Below, one piece after another: positions 9,097-16,591 of a DNA stretch of 42,258 bases. Origin of the DNA: a virus; IMG/VR virus record IMGVR_UViG_3300042691_031480, positions 1-42,258 of that record, one strand, 5' to 3'. The position numbers and the translations under genes were made by a program. Below the pieces are notes generated by a model that saw only the letters and a list, made by a program, of their open reading frames with translations, did not search any database and was not told where the DNA came from. Position 1 is the first letter of the stretch. Each line of letters opens with the position of its first letter.

Positions 9097-10056
9097 ATGT
9101 CTACAATATTGGTTACTGGTGCAGGAGGATTTATAGGAGGTCATCTTGTCAAGAAGCTATCAGAATCTCACGAGGTTCGGGCTCTTGACAAGAAGCCTCT
9201 TTCCTCTTGGTATCAAATTACAGAGAACGTAACAAACATCGTGGGTGATTTAACTGATTATGAAGTTGCATTAAAAGCCACGGAAAATGTTGATGAAGTA
9301 TATCATTTAGCATGTGAAATGGGAGGTATAGGATTTATTGAATTAAATAAAATCCTATGTATGCTATCTGTTATTCCAGATACTAACACCATAAAAGCAG
9401 CACATGTAAATGGTGTTAAAAAGTTTTTGTTTGCATCTACAGCATGCATCTATCCTAAATATAAACAGCATACTGTAACCCCTGAACCATTAATGGAAGA
9501 CACTGCATATCCTGCGGACCCAGAAGATGGTTACGGATGGGAAAAATTGTTTATGGAACGCATGTGTCGGCATTTCTCAGAAGATTACGGTATGGATGTC
9601 AGGATTGTTCGATATCACAACGTCTTTGGTCCAGAAGGAACTTGGCAAGGGGGAAGAGAAAAGGCTCCTGCTGCTTTGTGTAGAAAAGTTATCGAGGCAG
9701 TTAAAACACAATCTAACGAGATAGAAATTTGGGGCGATGGAGAACAACGCCGTTCATTCTTGTACATTGATGATGCCATTGAAGGCACACTACGTATCAT
9801 GGAAAGTCCACACCAATCTCCATTTAATATTGGTTCAGATAGAATGGTGTCTGTGAATGAATTAGTTGATATTATTGAGAATGTAGCCGGCGTGACTGTC
9901 AACAGAAAGTATGTCTCTGGACCATTAGGAGTCCGTGGAAGAAATTCTCATAATGATAAAGTCAAGGCTCTATTGAATTGGGAACCATCTATTTCGTTAG
10001 AAGAAGGCGTATTAAAAACTTATACGTGGATACAATCTCAGTATGAGCAACTATAA
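9097..10056 (+). CDS. GDP-mannose 3,5-epimerase-like NAD-dependent enzyme
   Basis: This 319-residue extended short-chain dehydrogenase/reductase has a TGAGGFIG nucleotide-binding loop at 7-14, Cys117 in ASTACIYP, the Y146-x3-K150 catalytic pair, KAPAA around Lys189 and GVRGRN at about 278-283. This set (CIYP, GTW-x-GGREKAPAA, FNIGSD, GVRGRN) matches plant-type GDP-mannose 3,5-epimerase, whose known active site uses the Cys, Tyr, Lys, a second Lys and an Arg at these places. That enzyme turns GDP-D-mannose into GDP-L-galactose (and GDP-L-gulose) in the cytoplasm. The start has no strong ribosome site. The next gene starts 14 bases before its stop, and that gene resembles a fucosyltransferase, which suits an L-galactose donor. 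The exact product is inferred. Confidence 0.85.
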   Translation: MSTILVTGAGGFIGGHLVKKLSESHEVRALDKKPLSSWYQITENVTNIVGDLTDYEVALKATENVDEVYHLACEMGGIGFIELNKILCMLSVIPDTNTIKAAHVNGVKKFLFASTACIYPKYKQHTVTPEPLMEDTAYPADPEDGYGWEKLFMERMCRHFSEDYGMDVRIVRYHNVFGPEGTWQGGREKAPAALCRKVIEAVKTQSNEIEIWGDGEQRRSFLYIDDAIEGTLRIMESPHQSPFNIGSDRMVSVNELVDIIENVAGVTVNRKYVSGPLGVRGRNSHNDKVKALLNWEPSISLEEGVLKTYTWIQSQYEQL

Positions 10057-11059
10057 GTATTGGGATAATATAAATTTTACTAACAACTATGTACCAAGAG
10101 ACAAATATATTCTATTTGATCCATATCCTGCTGGTTTTAATAATGTTAGAATGTCCTATGAAATTGCCGCATGCATGGCATATGCTTTAAATAGAATTTT
10201 AGTAATATCAGAACACAGAAGAATAGCTGGATTAGATGAACAAATAAAATTTTCTGAATTCTATGATTTAAATAATCTAGGTATACAAATATTAGAAAAA
10301 TCTAGTTTAAAAGAAAGTTTTAATATTAAGAAAATAACAAACCGAGCACATGAAGTTTTATATAAATTAGATGTTTGCAAAGAAAGAGAGAGTTTCCAAG
10401 GTAATGAAATACTTAATTTATTTGATATGGATGATGATATATTATATTTTCCAAGAAATTTATTCGGTAATTTCTACCACGCTATAGCAAGTAGTAGAAT
10501 GCAAGAAATTAAAACTTTCATTGCCAAAAATTTCCATTACAAAGAAAATATTTTTGATTTAGCACAAAATGCTATTAATGAAAAATTAGGTGATTTAGAT
10601 TATTATGCTATACATATTCGAAGAAATGATTTTAATATGGGTTGGCACATAGGCACTATTGTTTTACCTGCTGAAGAAATTTTACAAACTATTGAATCTT
10701 TTATACCAAAAAAATGTAAGTTGTATATTGCAACAGATGAAATAGACAAAAGTTATTTTGAACCTTTTTTTAAAGATTATGATGTGTCTTTTTATGAAGA
10801 TTTGAACATTGACCATTCTTCTAAAAAATATTCTATAGCTATAGAGCAAATTATTTGTGCTAGAGCAATTTCTTTTGTTGGATGTTATAATTCTACATTT
10901 TCTACCTATATTAATAGACTCAGAGGATATATGAAAGACATTGAAGATAAAAGATGTTTACATTATTGTAAAAAATTTTTTGAACAAACAAATGATGAAA
11001 ATAATTTTTTAGGATTATTTTCTAGAGAATATAGTGAAGCTTGGAATTTTAACAATTGA
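10043..11059 (+). CDS. O-fucosyltransferase-like glycosyltransferase
   Basis: The protein has 338 residues. The N-terminus has D-P-Y-P-AGFNNVRMSYE (about 26-40) and an AxAxxLNRxLV-type helix, and the middle has HIRRND at 191-196. In GDP-fucose O-fucosyltransferases and related alpha-fucosyltransferases, a GxxN loop near the N-terminus and an H-x-R-R-x-D motif bind the GDP-sugar. The C-terminal half (YIATDEIDKSYF, then ICARAISFVGCYNSTFSTYI) also fits this fold. It overlaps the epimerase gene by 14 bases. A GDP-L-galactose donor is plausible because L-galactose is 6-hydroxy-L-fucose. The acceptor is unknown. The gene is markedly AT-rich. Confidence 0.68.
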   Translation: MSNYKYWDNINFTNNYVPRDKYILFDPYPAGFNNVRMSYEIAACMAYALNRILVISEHRRIAGLDEQIKFSEFYDLNNLGIQILEKSSLKESFNIKKITNRAHEVLYKLDVCKERESFQGNEILNLFDMDDDILYFPRNLFGNFYHAIASSRMQEIKTFIAKNFHYKENIFDLAQNAINEKLGDLDYYAIHIRRNDFNMGWHIGTIVLPAEEILQTIESFIPKKCKLYIATDEIDKSYFEPFFKDYDVSFYEDLNIDHSSKKYSIAIEQIICARAISFVGCYNSTFSTYINRLRGYMKDIEDKRCLHYCKKFFEQTNDENNFLGLFSREYSEAWNFNN

Positions 11060-11069
11060 AATTATAACG

Positions 11070-11774
11070 ATGAACAAAATTAAAACAGAATTTGTTGATA
11101 CAAGAAAAAAATATATTCTTTTAAAGAATGATATTGGTGTAACTGATTTCGCACGAGAAGGTCGAATATATGAAGAATACATGTATGACTATATTACAAA
11201 ATATGTAGAAACTAAAAATACTACTATTGTTGATGTTGGAGCGAACTTGGGGTTTCATACCTTAGAATTTGCTGATTTAGTAGAAAACGGACAAGTTTTT
11301 GCTTTCGAACCACAAAAAATAGTATACTATCAATTGTGTGGTAATATTATATTAAACGGATTTACTAATGTTACTGCATACAATTTTGGTGTAGGAAATT
11401 CTAACAAAAAAATACGTGTAGAAAATCAAGATTATAGCGCATCTGAAAAACTTAATATTGGAAATACCCATTTAGATGCTTTCACACACGCAGGTTATAA
11501 TGAAGTTGACCTAGTTAAATTAGATGATTTTAAATTTAATAATTTAAGCATAATAAAAATAGATGTACAGGGTTATGAGGTCGAGGTACTAAAAGGTGCA
11601 ATAAATACTATAAATGAACATCGACCTGTAATTTTCATCGAAATAGAACCGCCACAGTTAGCTATATACAATAAGACTAAAGAAGATGTTTTAAATGTAT
11701 TGAATCAATTAAATTATAAAGTTGAAAAAATACATGAATATGCTGTTTATGATTATGTTGCCACTCCTAATTAA
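11070..11774 (+). CDS. FkbM-family SAM-dependent methyltransferase
   Basis: The ATG at 11070 gives 234 residues and leaves 10 bases after the previous stop. An earlier ATG at 11034 would overlap the previous gene and add 12 atypical residues. The SAM-binding loop is VDVGANLG (54-61), followed by AFEP (about 78-81). The FkbM signature D-x-x-G-x-E is IKIDVQGYEVEVLKG, with D165 and E170, and Q where the family usually has E. FkbM enzymes O-methylate sugars and polyketides, so methylation of a sugar built by neighbouring enzymes is likely. A second FkbM gene lies at 20790-21500 on the other strand, also next to a glycosyltransferase. Confidence 0.82.
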   Translation: MNKIKTEFVDTRKKYILLKNDIGVTDFAREGRIYEEYMYDYITKYVETKNTTIVDVGANLGFHTLEFADLVENGQVFAFEPQKIVYYQLCGNIILNGFTNVTAYNFGVGNSNKKIRVENQDYSASEKLNIGNTHLDAFTHAGYNEVDLVKLDDFKFNNLSIIKIDVQGYEVEVLKGAINTINEHRPVIFIEIEPPQLAIYNKTKEDVLNVLNQLNYKVEKIHEYAVYDYVATPN

Positions 11775-11781
11775 AAATGCT

Positions 11782-12603
11782 ATGAATAAAGTATCATGTG
11801 TAATGACAACGTATAGAAGATTTCAGTGTGTAGAACGTTCTATTGCTATGTTTTTAGAACAGGATTACGATAACACGGAACTTATCATCTATAATACAGA
11901 TATTGAAAATCCTTTAGCATTAGATGAAACTTTTAATGGTCTTGAAAATAAAATCAAGGTCATTAATAATAATATTGATTTTGAAACAAAAGAATATTAC
12001 AATAATACTGGATCTATACGTAGAGATGCTAAACATTTTGCAACAGGTGATTTGTACATCACATGGGATGATGATGATATCTTTTTTCCTTGGAATATTA
12101 GACAGGGCGTGGCGGGATTAGTAGAATCAAAAAAATCTTCATGGAAACCTAAATTTAGTTTCATGAAACACCGTGGGCATGAACCTGAATTAGCTTTTAA
12201 CTATATGGAAGCTAGTATCGTAACCAAGTTAGAAAAAATTAATCAATATGGTTTCAAAAATAAGACAGGACCAGAACATTTAGGATGGTTTGAAGAATTA
12301 CAAAAAACCCATGATATGGAGGAAAGTGATTTTGCTATACCTGCATATTGTTTCTATTGGTCAGACCCAGAAGATGTTGGTGGGCATAAACAAAGTAATT
12401 TGAATGAGTTTGTACGAGAAGATAATTTTCAACGTCATAAAATATACACAACAGATTACGCAAAAAGAAAATTCACAAGAAAATCACTTTCAGATTATAA
12501 AGAATTGTTTGCTCCTTTTCTACCAATTTTAGAAAACTTTAAAGAAGCTAAACCTGAAAGGTTTCATAACTACATATTACCTAATATAGACAAACTACGA
12601 TGA
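11782..12603 (+). CDS. Family 2-like (GT-A) glycosyltransferase
   Basis: The ATG at 11782 gives 273 residues starting MNKVSCVMTTYRR, a typical GT-A beginning. An in-frame ATG at 11722 adds 20 hydrophobic residues overlapping the methyltransferase gene and is less likely. Next come RSIAMFLEQDYDNTELIIYNT (the first Rossmann half) and ITWDDDDIFFPWN, with the metal-binding acidic cluster at 96-99. Its stop overlaps the next start (ATGA), so the two transferases are probably co-translated. Donor and acceptor cannot be read from the sequence. Confidence 0.8.
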   Translation: MNKVSCVMTTYRRFQCVERSIAMFLEQDYDNTELIIYNTDIENPLALDETFNGLENKIKVINNNIDFETKEYYNNTGSIRRDAKHFATGDLYITWDDDDIFFPWNIRQGVAGLVESKKSSWKPKFSFMKHRGHEPELAFNYMEASIVTKLEKINQYGFKNKTGPEHLGWFEELQKTHDMEESDFAIPAYCFYWSDPEDVGGHKQSNLNEFVREDNFQRHKIYTTDYAKRKFTRKSLSDYKELFAPFLPILENFKEAKPERFHNYILPNIDKLR

Positions 12604-13589
12604 AAAAAATATCAGTGATTATGCCTTTTTTAAAGGAAGGTAAAGAACCTTTAAATACTATTATAAGTATGAATAGAACGGCTGATCCTTCTAGTTTTGA
12701 AATTTTAGCAATTTGTGACGGTGAAGAAAATTATGAACATGAAAATGAAATAAGGAAAATACCTAACGTTAAATATTTTAAGAACGAAGAACAATTAGGC
12801 CCGCATCTATCTACTGCTAATGGTGTTTACGAGGCCGAGGCACCTGTTGTTTTAATGATAGATGGGCATATGAGATTTTCTTCTGATAATTGGGTGGAGA
12901 AAATTTACAATATTGCAACTAATAGTCCTAAAACTGTATGGTGTACAAAAAGTTATGTTTTAACTAATGAGCAAGAACCTTTTTTCCTTGATCCTTATAA
13001 AGACATACGTGAGGTATCTACTCATTATTCCATTGGTTCTAAAATACATTTCTTTGATGAAAAGAATGGTGCTATGCGCGGCGGCGGAGTATTCTCATTG
13101 TCTTGGTCTAGCCATTCTATGACCAGTTCTAGGGATAATATCATAGACTGTGTTTTAGGTGCAAATTATATTGGAACTACTGAATGGTTAAAAACCATAA
13201 AGTCTTTTGATGGTTTACGAGGCTGGGGTGGTTGTGAACAACACATAAGTATAAAAAATTGGTTATTAGGTGGTGATTGCCGAGGCATTCCCTCGGTTAG
13301 TATTGGTCATATTTTTCGGAAAACACCTCCGTATTATACACCATCTAAATATAACTTGTATAACAATTTATATACGGTGTACACTCTTTTACCAGATGAA
13401 CTTGACATAACAGAAAAAATACTTAAATTTATGGAAGAACAGCCTGAGTTCAATAATGCAATGGAAATTGTAGAACAGAACAAAAACATGATAAGTGAAC
13501 ATAGAGAGCATTATATGAATTTAAAGGTTCAAAGTTTAAAGCAGTTCCTTAGCAATAACAAAATTGATTTTCAACATGTATGGACTTAA
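12600..13589 (+). CDS. Glycosyltransferase resembling polypeptide GalNAc-transferases (GT27-like)
   Basis: This 329-residue GT-A protein begins ISVIMPFLKEGKEPL. Instead of DxD it has D88-G-H90 in LMIDGHMRFSSDNWVEK. Further on are GWGGCEQHISIKNWLLGGD (about 208-226) and IPSVSIGHIFRK (about 230-241). In polypeptide N-acetylgalactosaminyltransferases the metal is held by a D-x-H motif and a later His in a GH-(I/V)-FR motif, and W-GGEN-x-E-x-S-x-x-W-x-CGG lies between. All three landmarks are recognisable here. The ricin-type lectin domain of the animal enzymes is missing, so this is the catalytic part only. It starts inside the stop of the previous transferase. A mucin-like Pro/Thr protein, a natural acceptor type for such enzymes, lies 3.5 kb upstream. 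The sugar donor is unproven. Confidence 0.72.
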   Translation: MKKISVIMPFLKEGKEPLNTIISMNRTADPSSFEILAICDGEENYEHENEIRKIPNVKYFKNEEQLGPHLSTANGVYEAEAPVVLMIDGHMRFSSDNWVEKIYNIATNSPKTVWCTKSYVLTNEQEPFFLDPYKDIREVSTHYSIGSKIHFFDEKNGAMRGGGVFSLSWSSHSMTSSRDNIIDCVLGANYIGTTEWLKTIKSFDGLRGWGGCEQHISIKNWLLGGDCRGIPSVSIGHIFRKTPPYYTPSKYNLYNNLYTVYTLLPDELDITEKILKFMEEQPEFNNAMEIVEQNKNMISEHREHYMNLKVQSLKQFLSNNKIDFQHVWT

Positions 13590-13610
13590 CATTTTAATTT
13601 AAGGTGATTT

Positions 13611-14141
13611 ATGAAAAACAGTGAACTATTTTCCAATTATGGTTATGCGTATATCTCTAATGTACTAACCAAAGAACAATGTGAAAGATTTTCCAATATC
13701 TTGTTAGATATGAAAAATGCCAATCAATTAGCGCATGAAGGTTCGGTGGATGCTTTAATCTACAAAGAATCCTATGGGGGTAATCACGAAGAATTTGAGG
13801 CAGCATTGCGTGAAATTCAACCAAGGATTGAAGAAGAAATTGGTTTAAAAATGAAGCCAGCAAATAGCTATGGAAGAATTTATTATAATGGAGGAACATT
13901 ACCCCCTCATAAGGATAGAAGTGTTTTGGATTACACTCTTTCCATTACACTTAAGCACAATTTAGAAAAAGATTGGCCGTTATGGTGTACTGATAAAAAG
14001 GGTAATAATGTTCCCCTATATATTGCAGAAGGTGATGGAGGAATAATGATTGGGAATTCAATGACACATTGGAGAGATCCGCTAGTATGTTCACCCGAAC
14101 AATTTAGTATTAATTTGTTTATGCATTGGTCATTGGTATAA
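13611..14141 (+). CDS. 2-oxoglutarate/Fe(II)-dependent oxygenase
   Basis: The protein has 176 residues with an AAGGTGA ribosome site. The iron-binding triad is H100-x-D102 in LPPHKDRS and H153 in SMTHWRDPL. The surrounding beta-strands (SYGRIYYNGG, YTLSITL, GDGGIMIGN, FSINLFMHW) fit the double-stranded beta-helix fold of prolyl-hydroxylase-like oxygenases. The basic residue usually found about ten positions after the last His is not obvious, but phage members with HWR-x-P and a later LFxHW look similar. Likely substrates are proteins or sugars. Given the Pro-rich protein upstream, prolyl hydroxylation is possible but speculative. It sits between the transferases and the DUF6065-like gene. Confidence 0.72.
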   Translation: MKNSELFSNYGYAYISNVLTKEQCERFSNILLDMKNANQLAHEGSVDALIYKESYGGNHEEFEAALREIQPRIEEEIGLKMKPANSYGRIYYNGGTLPPHKDRSVLDYTLSITLKHNLEKDWPLWCTDKKGNNVPLYIAEGDGGIMIGNSMTHWRDPLVCSPEQFSINLFMHWSLV

Positions 14142-14153
14142 TAGGGGTTAAAT

Positions 14154-15704
14154 ATGATAAAGGTTACGGCGTATGAGGTGGGTCTTAAATTAGAAATGAG
14201 GCCGGCCTCACCTAAAAGAGATTGGATGGATGAAGCGCGTTCAAAAAATCCTTATCGGTGTTTACCATTAAATATTGCTAATGGTTACGGATGGGAAATT
14301 GTTAATCCTTCAAAATTCACTTTAGAATGGAACGGCGGAAAAAATCCTAAAGATGTTGTAGTTAAAAAACAGGCAGGCACTATTTTTCCGGATAATCATT
14401 TTGGTGAGGGAACATTTACATGGCACACCGGGTATCTATTTCGGACAGAATATCCCTATGCTCTGTATGTTACAGGTCCGCCGAATTTTCCTAAACCTAA
14501 TGTAATACCTTTATCTGGTATTGTTGAAACCTATTGGACTCCATTTACATTTACGATGAATTGGAGATTTACACAGCCTGGATCTGTATCGTTTGAACCA
14601 GGAGATATTTTATGTCAGATTTTTCCAGTGAACATTTCTTTATTTGATGATGTTAAACCCGAGATACGCCATTTATCTGAAGATCCTGAATTTGAAGAAA
14701 AATACTGGAATTGGAATATTTCTCGTGTAGCTTTTAGTAGCAATCCAACACGAGGAGATGTTTGGCAAAAGGATTATTTTCAGGGTAAATATGCACAGTT
14801 GAATGAACAAACTGGTTGTCCTTTCCATGTGAAAAGAACACCAGAAGAAGAGGAAAAAAATCCCCATAGAACTAAACCTAATGTGCCAGAGTTTGTAAAC
14901 TTAGCGGAAAAACCCTACACAACACCGCCAAAATATGAGGAGTTGTTGAAAAAAATACGTGAGAAAAAATTTGAAACTAAACCTGAGGCCCCTGAAAAAA
15001 ACATGAACTTCAATATCAAATCCACATCAGAAAATACATTACCTGACATTGCAGAAAAAATTAATACAAGTAATAAATTAGTTTTAATGTATGTAATGTC
15101 TAATTCTACATGTGAAGAAAATGACATCAAGACAAATACACAGCAAGATTTGGAACAAAAAATAAAGGATTCTTATTTAGATAAAGTTGATTATCACGTA
15201 TTGTGTATTTCAGAACACAACATGCCTTTCCCTAAAATACAAACCGATGTCCTTTATTATTTTGCTCCTAAAAATCAGACACCATTATTTTTCCGTGACC
15301 GGTTTCAAGTACTGGTTGATTTGGATCATGATATTGAGACTGCAATTAAAATGATGAATACCGGGGCCTCATATTTTGAGGCTAAGTTTGATGATAAGAC
15401 TAAAGAAAATATTCTGAAAACAGAAGCTTACTTGAAAGAAGATACAACTAAATTTCCCTCATCATTCAAAATGGCTAGAAACCTAGCTAAGGAAATGTGG
15501 AAAACTGGCAAAAATGCCGCTAAAGGATTACCAATTTTAGTACCAGCAGATGTGGGAGTGAGTCGTTTCAGTACGTGTGAAATTTGCGAACATTTGGATT
15601 CTAAGGACTTCCGTTGCACTCAATGTGGTTGTTTCATGAAGACCAAGACACAATTGGCATCAGCTTCTTGCCCAGTGGGTAAGTGGGGAGAGTATACCGG
15701 TTAA
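14154..15704 (+). CDS. DUF6065-like protein with C-terminal zinc-binding motif
   Basis: The protein has 516 residues. The N-terminal 230 or so (GYGWEIVNPSKFTLEWNGG, IPLSGIVETYWTPFTFTMNW, FEPGDILCQIFPV) look like the DUF6065 family, whose function is unknown; this is from memory. A charged Pro/Glu/Lys-rich linker follows. The C-terminal 45 residues hold C-x2-C-x8-C-x2-C-x-C (CEIC...RCTQCGCF) and a final CPVGKW, a small zinc-ribbon-like motif common in phage proteins. DUF6065 genes often stand near oxygenases, as here, where a 2OG oxygenase precedes it by 12 bases. It may be an accessory or oxygenase-like protein acting on the same substrate. The role is uncertain. Confidence 0.6.
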   Translation: MIKVTAYEVGLKLEMRPASPKRDWMDEARSKNPYRCLPLNIANGYGWEIVNPSKFTLEWNGGKNPKDVVVKKQAGTIFPDNHFGEGTFTWHTGYLFRTEYPYALYVTGPPNFPKPNVIPLSGIVETYWTPFTFTMNWRFTQPGSVSFEPGDILCQIFPVNISLFDDVKPEIRHLSEDPEFEEKYWNWNISRVAFSSNPTRGDVWQKDYFQGKYAQLNEQTGCPFHVKRTPEEEEKNPHRTKPNVPEFVNLAEKPYTTPPKYEELLKKIREKKFETKPEAPEKNMNFNIKSTSENTLPDIAEKINTSNKLVLMYVMSNSTCEENDIKTNTQQDLEQKIKDSYLDKVDYHVLCISEHNMPFPKIQTDVLYYFAPKNQTPLFFRDRFQVLVDLDHDIETAIKMMNTGASYFEAKFDDKTKENILKTEAYLKEDTTKFPSSFKMARNLAKEMWKTGKNAAKGLPILVPADVGVSRFSTCEICEHLDSKDFRCTQCGCFMKTKTQLASASCPVGKWGEYTG

Positions 15705-15714
15705 TATAGATACC

Positions 15715-15722
15715 TATAAATA
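15715..15722 (+). promoter_or_regulatory. T4-type late promoter
   Basis: A perfect TATAAATA lies between the DUF6065-like gene and the dehydrogenase. By T4 rules, transcription would begin near 15728, leaving a leader of only about 14 bases before the ATG at 15742, with no clear ribosome site. Confidence 0.65.
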
Positions 15723-15741
15723 AACATTTTTAGAAAACATT

Positions 15742-16581
15742 ATGGTCTATAAAATAGGTATAGTCGGATTAGGATATGTTGGTAGCGCTATTGCAAATTC
15801 ATATCGTAATGGTAATACAAAAAATATTGAATTGTATACCTATGATATTGACTCATCTAAAAATCCTAACTGTAAAACTTTAAATGATTTGGTAAATTTA
15901 TCTGAAATAATATTCATTGCTGTACCAACACCAATGAATAAAGATGGATTTTGTGATACTAGCATTGTTGAAAATATTGTGGAGGACATAAATAAATTTT
16001 CTACAACAAAAATTATTATTATCAAATCCACTATAATCCCAGGCACAACTGAAAGATTACAAGAAAAATATTCAACACAACATATATTTTTTAGTCCAGA
16101 ATTTTTAACAGAAGCTAACCACTTAAATGATTATTTGAAACAGTCATTTTTAATTCTTGGTAAACCTGAAAAAATCTCTACAAAAATTTGCAATTATGTT
16201 CTAGAACATCAAACATCAGTTTTGAAGTTTGTTAGAAAAACTATGGTAGTATCTGCTACTAGTGCTGAAATGTTTAAATATCTGACTAATGCATTTTTAG
16301 CTACTAAAGTTTCATTCGCAAATGAAATGTTTCAACTTTCTAAAATAATTGGTGTCGATTGGAATGATTTACAAGAAATGATTATGATTGATGATAGGTT
16401 AGGAAAAACTCATTGGAAAGTGCCAGGACCAGATGGTCACCTAGGTTATGGGGGAAATTGTTTTCCTAAAGATGTATGTGCATTAATAAAACACGCAGAA
16501 ACTATGAACATACCAACTCCAGTATTAAATGCTACATGGAAGCGCAATAAGGAAATAGACCGGTTTAATGAAAACACATGA
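15742..16581 (+). CDS. UDP-glucose/GDP-mannose dehydrogenase-family protein lacking C-terminal domain
   Basis: The protein has 279 residues. It has the NAD-binding GLGYVG (9-14), FIAVPTPMNKDG (about 58-69), KSTIIPGTTE (about 95-104), FFSPEFLTE (about 116-124), the helix EMFKYLTNAFLATKVSFANE and the catalytic GYGGNCFPKD (235-244, nucleophile C240). These are the landmarks of enzymes that oxidise the C6 alcohol of a nucleotide sugar to an acid. Full-length enzymes have about 390-430 residues. This one stops soon after the central helix and lacks the C-terminal nucleotide-sugar-binding domain, with no remnant of it downstream. It may act as a reduced enzyme or need a partner. An epimerase follows after 10 bases. 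Confidence 0.82.
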   Translation: MVYKIGIVGLGYVGSAIANSYRNGNTKNIELYTYDIDSSKNPNCKTLNDLVNLSEIIFIAVPTPMNKDGFCDTSIVENIVEDINKFSTTKIIIIKSTIIPGTTERLQEKYSTQHIFFSPEFLTEANHLNDYLKQSFLILGKPEKISTKICNYVLEHQTSVLKFVRKTMVVSATSAEMFKYLTNAFLATKVSFANEMFQLSKIIGVDWNDLQEMIMIDDRLGKTHWKVPGPDGHLGYGGNCFPKDVCALIKHAETMNIPTPVLNATWKRNKEIDRFNENT

Positions 16582-16591
16582 AGATAAAACA

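Noticed and set aside
11034-11069. Upstream ATG for the FkbM methyltransferase
   Set aside because: It would overlap the previous gene and add 12 residues with no family match; the ATG at 11070 leaves a normal gap.
12600-13589. Calling the D-x-H transferase a proven polypeptide GalNAc-transferase
   Set aside because: Motifs fit, but donor and acceptor cannot be read from sequence and related GT2 clades can share D-x-H, so it is called only GT27-like.
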